The position numbers were made by a program, and so were the translations under genes. Below, piece by piece: positions 7,159-11,788 of a stretch of DNA of 11,788 nt. Source of the DNA: a bacterium (GTDB taxonomy: Bacteria; Sumerlaeota; Sumerlaeia; MVZB01); NCBI GenBank assembly GCA_023480605.1, contig JAMCWS010000182.1, forward strand, positions 1 through 11,788, written 5' to 3'. The stretch's first letter is position 1. Every line of letters begins with the position of its first letter. Under the pieces are notes generated by a model. The model was not told the origin of the DNA, ran no database searches, and was given only the letters and a program-made list of their open reading frames with translations.

Positions 7159-7187
7159 ATCAAAATTGTTTGGGCCGACATTGTCAA
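7159..7187 (-). promoter_or_regulatory. Sigma70-like promoter for the NHL-cytochrome-barrel operon
   Basis: A consensus -35 TTGACA (7187-7182) is separated by exactly 17 bases from TTTGAT (7164-7159), which matches 4 of 6 bases of TATAAT. It faces the NHL gene and lies in the only sizeable gap before the six-gene left unit. The TTG within the -35 box also begins the longest open frame for the NHL gene, which is why that longer start should not be used. Predicted start of transcription is near 7152. Confidence 0.65.
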
Positions 7188-7318
7188 TCGCTCTCGTGGC
7201 GCTCCGCCGCGCTGGCGACAGAGTCGCGAAATCCATGATATCGCCCACCCCGGGAGTGGCGCAGACTAGCCGGCCTGCTTTGCCACGCTTGCCTGTCCCG
7301 CCAGTTTCGCGCCATCCT

Positions 7319-7334
7319 CGCGCCGATCGGCGCG
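7319..7334. other. 16-bp perfect palindrome
   Basis: CGCGCCGATCGGCGCG is a perfect inverted repeat with no spacer, 80 bases downstream of the tetrahaem stop codon and about 130 bases upstream of the -35 box of the next operon. It could be a dimeric regulator site, part of a GC-rich 3' hairpin without a T-tract, or chance in GC-rich sequence. Confidence 0.5.
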
Positions 7335-7413
7335 CACGACGCATCCGGGCCGCCCCGCCCGAGCGGCTGCGGCTCCGGCTCACTCGTTGGTAACGACGGT
7401 CATGAAATCCGTT

Positions 7414-8094
7414 TTACTTGTTGTGACACGTCAGGCACAGCCGGCTCTGGACCTGAGTGATCATCAGCAAGTTGTCGTTCACCGCCGCCGCGGGGCCGCT
7501 GTTGTGAACGTCGTGGCAGGAGGAGCACTCGAGCTGGTTGTCGAAGAGCAGGTCCTGCTGAATCGTTCCGCCGATGCCCGACGGGGTCGAGGAGGGCGGA
7601 AACAATCCATTGTCGACCGTGGACAGGGCGTCGTCGTAAGTGAAGGCGACGGGATGGTCGTTGGCCAGGCCATCGGCGCCGATGGCGACGTCGCCGCCCA
7701 GAAAGATGACGCCGCTGCGCCCGCCGTAGGAATCGACGGCCACCGTGCCGTCATGGCAGCTCAGGCAAAGGCGCGAAAGACCTTCCGGCTGCGCCGTGGT
7801 CGCGTTCATCGTCGGGCTGTTGTAGAGCGTGTAGATCTTCGTGGTGACGGCGTGGTTCCACAACGGCGCTTCCTGCACGGTCATGTCGGCATTATGCGCC
7901 GTGTGGCAGAAGATGCAGATTTGTTGCTGAGGATCCAGGCCCGAAAAGTCGTGGGCCGACCCGCGGATGCCGGCCTTCATGGGTTGCGGGATCGCAAACA
8001 GCATGAGGGCGGCCAGCAGGGCCGCCGGGCCGAGCCAGATCCAGCGTCGCGAGTGTTCGTGCCGGGTGCGATGATGGTTGCCAGGCGTGATCAT
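7414..8094 (-). CDS. Secreted tetrahaem c-type cytochrome, candidate extracellular filament subunit
   Basis: 226 residues. A basic n-region (RTRHEHSRR) and hydrophobic core (19-35) form a signal peptide, cleaved probably near PMKA-G (41/42). CXXCH sites start at 60, 110, 190 and 221. Mature-region histidines outside the motifs are H49 (SAHDFSG), H67 (CHTAHN), H81 (PLWNH), H147 (NDHPV) and H197 (CHDVHN): five candidates for four distal ligands. The layout, with two CHxxHN sites, PLWNH and DHPV, is that of a widespread small tetrahaem family. Tetrahaem OmcE of Geobacter forms filaments by lending a histidine to the neighbouring subunit, so polymerisation is possible but unproven here. AGGAGAGG lies 10 bases before the ATG. 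It is 66 bases after the receiver gene, a gap with an imperfect palindrome at 8137-8150, and probably belongs to the sigma54 unit. Confidence 0.92.
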   Translation of the reverse strand: MITPGNHHRTRHEHSRRWIWLGPAALLAALMLFAIPQPMKAGIRGSAHDFSGLDPQQQICIFCHTAHNADMTVQEAPLWNHAVTTKIYTLYNSPTMNATTAQPEGLSRLCLSCHDGTVAVDSYGGRSGVIFLGGDVAIGADGLANDHPVAFTYDDALSTVDNGLFPPSSTPSGIGGTIQQDLLFDNQLECSSCHDVHNSGPAAAVNDNLLMITQVQSRLCLTCHNK

Positions 8095-8160
8095 AATTCA
8101 CTTGCCTCTCCTGAAAGATAATGAAGGGTAATCCGTGGGTATGTTATCCCTTGTATCCGA

Positions 8161-8589
8161 TTATTTCATCAACGTGAGAACCAGTTCCAGAAATTCACCG
8201 TCGCAGAAGTCGTGGGAAAAATAGTAGCGAATCCCTTCGGAGATCACCTGCGCGCCGAAATCCCGGGTGAATTGCTCGGTCAGAATCACCACCGGCGACT
8301 CCACCCGCGCCCGGCGCATGCGGCGGATCACCTGTCCGCCCCATGCGGCATTGGCGCCGATGTCGAGCAGGATCAATTTGGGGACGGTCCGCCCCGTCCA
8401 GAAGTCCTCCTTTTCCAACTCGGCCGGATCGACCGTGGCCAACGGCTGAATCCGGTCGACGAGTAACCGTACGATGCGTTCGAGCAGCCGCCGGTCACGG
8501 CTGACGATCCAGAGACCGGGCTCGCCGGGGGGAGGCGCGTCGGTCCGCGGTTCCGCGTGCGGTTGAAGGGCGTATGAATCGTGGGTCAC
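8161..8589 (-). CDS. Stand-alone degenerate response-regulator receiver domain
   Basis: 142 residues, starting at GTG 8589; a TGA three codons upstream in frame excludes a longer start. After a Pro-rich tail (1-24) comes a receiver-like alpha/beta fold: LWIVSRDRRLLERI (26-39), LILLDIGANA (72-81) with candidate phospho-acceptor Asp76, then SPVVILTEQ (98-106) with Thr104, and GIRYYFSHDFCDGEFLELV (119-137). The conserved lysine of the last strand (normally KPF) is replaced by Ser125/His126, and the acidic pair of strand one is reduced to one Asp (32). There is no output domain and no signal peptide, so it is cytoplasmic. It sits 16 bases after the 9-haem cytochrome gene and before the tetrahaem gene, an odd place for a signalling protein, suggesting feedback on the sigma54 activator or an unknown histidine kinase. 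Confidence 0.78.
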   Translation of the reverse strand: MTHDSYALQPHAEPRTDAPPPGEPGLWIVSRDRRLLERIVRLLVDRIQPLATVDPAELEKEDFWTGRTVPKLILLDIGANAAWGGQVIRRMRRARVESPVVILTEQFTRDFGAQVISEGIRYYFSHDFCDGEFLELVLTLMK

Positions 8590-8605
8590 GACGGTTCATG
8601 TTCCC

Positions 8606-10573
8606 TTATTCATACAAAGCCCACGACTGGGCGCTGTTGACGACGACCACCGGCGCCCGCAGGGCGATGTTGGGGTAGTCGTCGGTGATCAGGCGACCGT
8701 AGACTCCCTGGTAACTGCGCTGGAGGAGCTGCACGGCATACGACGTGTTGTGGATGCCGTAACTGCCGTCCTCGATCACGAAATTGTAATTGTATAGGGC
8801 GCCCTTCTGGCCTTCCGTCAAGTTTTTAAAGCCGGCCGAATTGATGTTGATCCGGTGGGTGACGGAATCCTCGGTCGTCCCGGCGAAGGCCATCAGACCC
8901 GGTTTGAGCAGGTCGAAAAGGCCCTGCATTTCGGTCTGGATCCCCTCGATCGCCCCGTCGCCGTCGTAGTCGCCCCGCGCCTGGCGATCGTAGTTGGCCA
9001 GACCGCCGTGGCAGCCTCCACAGGCGTTGGCTACGTTGAGCAAATCGTCGCTGGTGTCGGCAGTGCCCATGTCGTCGCGCATCGAGTAGGTATGGCCGCC
9101 CACCTTGGGCTGATCGATGACGCCCGCGCCGCTGATGGGGGGCGCGGCCATGTGGCAGGCCACGCACGTGTCGGCGACCACGAAGGGGTGGGCCGAACCG
9201 GATGCGAACGGCAGGTTGAAGTTATAGCCGTTGGCCCCGGCGAACATGTCGGCCTGCGGGCCGTGGTGGGCGCCCCGCGAGCTGTTGTTGACCGTTGTAA
9301 AGACGTTGGCCACGCGCGAGTTATGGCAACGGGCGCACAGGCCGCCCAGGCCCGCGTTGGTCATCACATCGCCCGAATCCATATAGAAGTCGCCCGCGAC
9401 GCGCAACTGGTGCGCATAATCCGAAAAGTGCGGATCGTGACACGACGAACACGTGATGGGATGGGGGTCGGGCGCTGTTTGCGCCGGCAGGCCGTTGATC
9501 GTCACGCTCACGAATCCCTCACCCGTGTGGCACTTGATGCACGATGTGTTGGTCTTGACGCTGCCCTCGGCCAGGCTGGCCGTCAGCGGATGCGAGGAGA
9601 TGTTCCACTGGTAAAATCCTTGCTGAAAGCCGCTGGCCGAATCGTGGCAGCGGGCGCATTGCTTGGTGTCGAGGTTCACCCCGGCGATCCCGTGGTCCGC
9701 GGCGAGCAGGTTCTGGGGATGCTGCGATCCGGCGCCGTGGCAGCTTTCACACTGAACCGAGGCTTTGTTTTGCAGGGGGCCGGGCAACAGTGGGAAATTC
9801 TGATGATGGTTGTCGACGGCGTCGGCCACCAGTTGCGGGATCTGCGCCAGGTCAAAACCCAGATCATTGGCCACGTCGTCGAAGCCGCCGTTGACCGCCT
9901 GGGGATCGGTGTTGTAACCCACGGTGTGGCACTCCAGGCAACTGACGGCGTAATAGGCCTCGTAAAGGCCGTTCATGTGAAATTGCAGCTTGTTGGCGTG
10001 GCGCGACTGGCTCCAGGGGCGAAGCACCCGCAGGCGCATCGTGCCGTTGGAATCGCCGTGGCAATAGCTGGAGCCGCACTGGGGGGCGATGGGGGCGGGG
10101 CCGCCGTGCGTGTCGAGCGTGCCGACGCCGGCGTAATGCGAACAATAAACCACCTGCGTCACGCTGTCGGTGGGCAGGTTGTTGCCGTCGTAGGGCAGCA
10201 GCCGGATGGCGTAGATCCCCTCGGCGTCGGGCCGGAGGGTGACCACTTCCCCCACGGCGGGATTCACGTCGGCGGTGGAGCCGTCGGGGCGCTGGACGAC
10301 GCTCCATTCGTAGCGGGAAACGGTGACCCCGGTGTTGGGGAGAGGCAAGGCCTGGAGATACATCTTTTCGCCCGCCCCGACGGCGTTAAGGCCCGCGGAT
10401 GCCTCGTCGTAAATGTCGTTGGGCTGAGCGGCGACGTCGCGCGGCGAAACTCCCTGGATGTTGATCGTGGCCACCGGGGCGGCCAGCGCCAACGGGCCGG
10501 CCAGCAAGACCGCCAGCGCGGCCAGAGCATGCAATTTCACACTTGCCGAACGGCAATTTCGAGAGCGCGTCAT
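8606..10573 (-). CDS. Secreted 9-haem c-type cytochrome with N-terminal PKD/Ig-like domain
   Basis: 655 residues from ATG 10573, with GGGAGGGG 8 bases upstream; 24 further open codons upstream lack support. Signal peptide residues 12-32 (LALAAP). Residues about 35-143 resemble a PKD/Ig-like beta sandwich (RYEWSVVQRPDGS, then GIYAIRLLPYDGN). Haem sites follow: one CX4CH at 166-172, then CXXCH at 212, 275, 306, 345, 375, 413, 470 and 518. A calcium-loop-like DYDGDGAIEG lies at 535-544, and the tail has YNFVIEDGSYGIHNTSYAVQLL (segment 596-617), a pattern I associate with multihaem cytochromes. No membrane anchor follows the signal peptide, so it is periplasmic or extracellular. It heads the sigma54 unit, so its product is probably the most strongly induced member. 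Its acceptor or donor is unknown. The closing third without haem may be a docking domain. Confidence 0.93.
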   Translation of the reverse strand: MTRSRNCRSASVKLHALAALAVLLAGPLALAAPVATINIQGVSPRDVAAQPNDIYDEASAGLNAVGAGEKMYLQALPLPNTGVTVSRYEWSVVQRPDGSTADVNPAVGEVVTLRPDAEGIYAIRLLPYDGNNLPTDSVTQVVYCSHYAGVGTLDTHGGPAPIAPQCGSSYCHGDSNGTMRLRVLRPWSQSRHANKLQFHMNGLYEAYYAVSCLECHTVGYNTDPQAVNGGFDDVANDLGFDLAQIPQLVADAVDNHHQNFPLLPGPLQNKASVQCESCHGAGSQHPQNLLAADHGIAGVNLDTKQCARCHDSASGFQQGFYQWNISSHPLTASLAEGSVKTNTSCIKCHTGEGFVSVTINGLPAQTAPDPHPITCSSCHDPHFSDYAHQLRVAGDFYMDSGDVMTNAGLGGLCARCHNSRVANVFTTVNNSSRGAHHGPQADMFAGANGYNFNLPFASGSAHPFVVADTCVACHMAAPPISGAGVIDQPKVGGHTYSMRDDMGTADTSDDLLNVANACGGCHGGLANYDRQARGDYDGDGAIEGIQTEMQGLFDLLKPGLMAFAGTTEDSVTHRININSAGFKNLTEGQKGALYNYNFVIEDGSYGIHNTSYAVQLLQRSYQGVYGRLITDDYPNIALRAPVVVVNSAQSWALYE

Positions 10574-10598
10574 ATATTGTTCCCCTCCCTGTTGTCGT

Positions 10599-10642
10599 TT
10601 CTTTCGCGGTCTGGCCACTTTGCCGGTTTTTTCACGAAAGAA
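10599..10642 (-). promoter_or_regulatory. Inverted repeat in the leader of the 9-haem cytochrome gene
   Basis: TTCTTTCG and CGAAAGAA (10599-10606 and 10635-10642) are perfectly complementary over 8 bp and enclose 28 bases that contain a smaller GGC/GCC pairing. The structure would lie in the transcribed leader, between the sigma54 start (about 10674) and the ribosome site (10582-10589). It could shape translation or mRNA stability, or be a protein-binding site. Function is inferred only from position. Confidence 0.4.
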
Positions 10643-10684
10643 CACTGAGTCTCAACGAACGCCTGACATGCCTATTATGTTACG

Positions 10685-10700
10685 AGCAATTATCGGGCCA
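10685..10700 (-). promoter_or_regulatory. Sigma54 (-24/-12) promoter for the 9-haem cytochrome operon
   Basis: The minus strand reads TGGCCCGATAATTGCT, which matches the sigma54 consensus TGGCACGN4TTGCW at 11 of 12 specified positions, with the obligatory GG and GC exactly 10 bases apart. It faces the cytochrome gene, leaving a leader of about 100 bases, and lies just downstream of a sigma54 activator gene. Transcription should start near 10674 and need ATP-dependent activation. Confidence 0.85.
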
Positions 10701-10808
10701 CAGGATGTGATTGTCTGAATCCCGGTTATTAACTTTAATTCATTTTCGTGGAAATAGACAACAGTAAAAAACGCAAAACGCGATCCACGTCCGCCGCTCG
10801 TGCCCGCG

Positions 10809-10840
10809 GTGTGACTCGCCTGACACACGCACGACTCGCC
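10809..10840 (-). promoter_or_regulatory. Candidate upstream activator sites for the sigma54 activator
   Basis: A 20-base imperfect palindrome (10809-10828, seven-base arms with one mismatch, six-base spacer) lies about 145 bases upstream of the predicted start. Overlapping it, the octamer GGCGAGTC on the minus strand occurs at 10813-10820 and again at 10833-10840, exactly 20 bases (two helical turns) apart. Distance and symmetry suit an NtrC-type activator dimer pair. The intervening stretch around 10720-10775 is AT-rich, which would favour DNA bending. Binding is inferred. Confidence 0.5.
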
Positions 10841-10854
10841 CGTCAGCCGGGCGA
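10836..10854 (-). other. GC-rich hairpin at the end of the activator gene
   Basis: A 7-bp stem (10836-10842 with 10848-10854) closes a 5-base loop containing the stop codon of the activator. No T-tract follows directly; a T6 run occurs only at about 10766-10771, preceded by a 3-bp stem at most. It may reduce readthrough into the cytochrome operon, but I would not call it an intrinsic terminator. Confidence 0.3.
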
Positions 10855-11788
10855 CGAAACCAGCGGCATTGCGCCTGGCCCGACGCGCACGGCCCGACGC
10901 GCCTGTTCGATGGTCGTGATGCTGAGCTTGTGGCGATGGATCATCCGGTAAAGCGTGCGTCGGTGACAATTGGCCGCCGCCGCAGCGCGCGATATATTGA
11001 ATTGGTTCTCAACGAGCAACGAGATCAGGTAGTCGCGCTCGAAATGGCCCACCAGGCTGTCCTTGGCGGCGAACAGCGGCAGTTTGCCCCCGGGGGGCGG
11101 TTCGGTGTCATCGGCCGCGCGCACCGCCAGGGGCAGGTCGCTGGATTCGATCACCCCGCCGCCGGCCAGCGTCGCCGCGTGTTCGATGACGTTCTGCAAC
11201 TGGCGCACGTTGCCCGGCCACTCGTAGGCCTTGAGTTGGCCGAGCACCTCGCCGGCCAGCACCTTCGGCCCCAGCGCGGGATTGTCGCGCAGAAACTGGC
11301 CGAGGAAGTGGTTGGCCAGGAGCGCGATGTCTTCGCGCCGCTCGCGCAAGGGGGGCAGGCGGAGCATGACGACGTTAAGGCGGTAATAGAGATCGCTGCG
11401 AAACGTCTTGTCGCGCAGGGCCTGGTCGAGGTCGCGGGCGGTGGCGGCGATGACTCGCACGTCGATGTCGATCTGTCGCCGCCCTCCCAGCGGCCGGAAC
11501 TGGCGTTCCTGGAGCACGCGCAGCAGCTTGGCCTGCAGCGCCAGCGGCAGTTCGCCGATTTCGTCGAGGAAGAGCGAGCCCTTGTGGGCGAACTCGAAAA
11601 GACCCATCTTGTCGGCGTTGGCGCCCGTGAAGGCTCCCTTGCGATAGCCGAACAATTCGCTTTCGAGCAGTGTTTCAGGCAGGCTGGCGCAGTCCACCGG
11701 CACGAAAATCTCGCGGTTGCGGGGGCTGGCCTGGTGAATGGCCCGGGCCAGCAGTTCCTTGCCCGTGCCGCTTTCACCCAGCACCAGC
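10843..11788 (-). CDS. Sigma54-dependent transcriptional activator (NtrC family), C-terminal part
   Basis: The frame runs in from the right edge, so the sensor or receiver domain and start codon are missing; the visible part has about 315 residues. Counting from the GTG codon at 11784: Walker A GESGTGKE (3-10), the sigma54-contact loop GAFTGA (50-55), Walker B SLFLDEIGELP (70-80), sensor I VIAATARDLD (111-120), the arginine-rich segment FRSDLYYRLNV (128-138) with LPPLRERREDI (143-153), and WPGNVRQLQN (189-198). A Fis-type helix-turn-helix lies at 263-287 (NISRAAAAANCHRRTLYRMI). It remodels sigma54-RNA polymerase closed complexes by ATP hydrolysis and binds upstream DNA through the Fis domain. 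The only sigma54-type promoter found lies just downstream, before the 9-haem cytochrome gene, so I infer this is its activator. The signal sensed cannot be read. Confidence 0.96.
   Translation of the reverse strand, partial: LVLGESGTGKELLARAIHQASPRNREIFVPVDCASLPETLLESELFGYRKGAFTGANADKMGLFEFAHKGSLFLDEIGELPLALQAKLLRVLQERQFRPLGGRRQIDIDVRVIAATARDLDQALRDKTFRSDLYYRLNVVMLRLPPLRERREDIALLANHFLGQFLRDNPALGPKVLAGEVLGQLKAYEWPGNVRQLQNVIEHAATLAGGGVIESSDLPLAVRAADDTEPPPGGKLPLFAAKDSLVGHFERDYLISLLVENQFNISRAAAAANCHRRTLYRMIHRHKLSITTIEQARRAVRVGPGAMPLVSSPG

Larger units (their letters stand above)
7053..7413. other. Intergenic region between the tetrahaem gene and the NHL operon
   Basis: This 361-base gap separates two probable transcription units. 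It holds the sigma70-like promoter, the triple 19-bp repeat, a 16-bp perfect palindrome at 7319-7334, and a weak imperfect hairpin near 7359-7378 downstream of the tetrahaem stop codon. I see no T-tract terminator, no convincing sigma54 promoter and no tRNA. Short open frames here lack ribosome sites and recognisable motifs, and those on both strands run through the repeat array. Confidence 0.75.

Noticed and set aside
7053..7413. Second sigma54 promoter upstream of the NHL operon
   Set aside because: TGGC motifs at about 7250-7310 have GG-GC spacings of 8 or 12, not the required 10; only the sigma70-like site fits.
8855..10648. Very long plus-strand open frame (597 codons) opposite the 9-haem cytochrome gene
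   Set aside because: Composition is dominated by V/A/G/R with no domain, signal or motif, and it is exactly antisense to a gene with a full set of haem motifs and a good ribosome site. GC-rich sequence with few stop-forming triplets explains it.
10763..10785. Possible intrinsic terminator of the activator gene (T6 run on the minus strand)
   Set aside because: The T-run is preceded by at most a 3-bp stem, too weak for an intrinsic terminator; the better hairpin at 10836-10854 is too far away.
10748..10951. Plus-strand 67-codon frame in the activator-cytochrome gap
   Set aside because: Low-complexity, basic translation antisense to the activator's C-terminus; no supporting signal.
10652..10969. 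Minus-strand 105-codon frame over the sigma54 promoter region
   Set aside because: It overlaps the 3' end of the activator in another frame and runs through the -24/-12 promoter; no ribosome site or motif.

Overview
The window looks like part of a GC-rich, diderm bacterium that respires through multihaem c-type cytochromes. It has two predicted lipoproteins, an outer-membrane beta-barrel, a sigma54 activator and a sigma54-type promoter. The style resembles uncultured Planctomycetota or other metal- or mineral-respiring lineages, but I cannot assign a phylum from this sequence. Every gene I accept lies on the minus strand, so transcription runs from the right edge to the left.

Right edge (10843-11788): the C-terminal part of an NtrC-type sigma54 enhancer-binding activator. 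The next 269 bases hold a near-consensus -24/-12 promoter (10685-10700), candidate upstream activator repeats (10809-10840) and an inverted repeat in the leader (10599-10642). This promoter should drive a first unit of three genes: a 9-haem secreted cytochrome with an Ig/PKD-like front domain (8606-10573), a small stand-alone and degenerate receiver-domain protein (8161-8589), and a secreted tetrahaem cytochrome (7414-8094) that is a candidate extracellular nanowire subunit.

Middle (7053-7413): a 361-base gap with a 16-base perfect palindrome, a sigma70-like promoter (7159-7187), and three perfect 19-base tandem repeats abutting the -10 box and covering the likely transcription start.

Left unit (1-7052): a tightly packed probable operon. 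It encodes an NHL beta-propeller lipoprotein, a pentahaem lipoprotein, an inner-membrane fusion of 11 c-type haem sites to a b-type cytochrome membrane domain (CbcL-like in architecture), a 15-haem secreted cytochrome with two non-standard haem sites, a cysteine-free thioredoxin-fold/TPR protein, and an outer-membrane beta-barrel that runs off the left edge. Two junctions are ATGA overlaps. Two GC-rich hairpins precede the barrel gene.

The five cytochromes carry 44 haem-attachment motifs: 41 CXXCH, two CX4CH and one CX3CH. The simplest reading is an electron conduit. Quinol would be oxidised at the inner membrane by the b/c fusion, electrons would cross the periplasm through the 15-haem cytochrome, pass the outer membrane at a barrel/cytochrome complex with the pentahaem lipoprotein, and leave through the 9-haem and tetrahaem secreted cytochromes. 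The gene families are read from the sequence; the electron path and its direction are inference.
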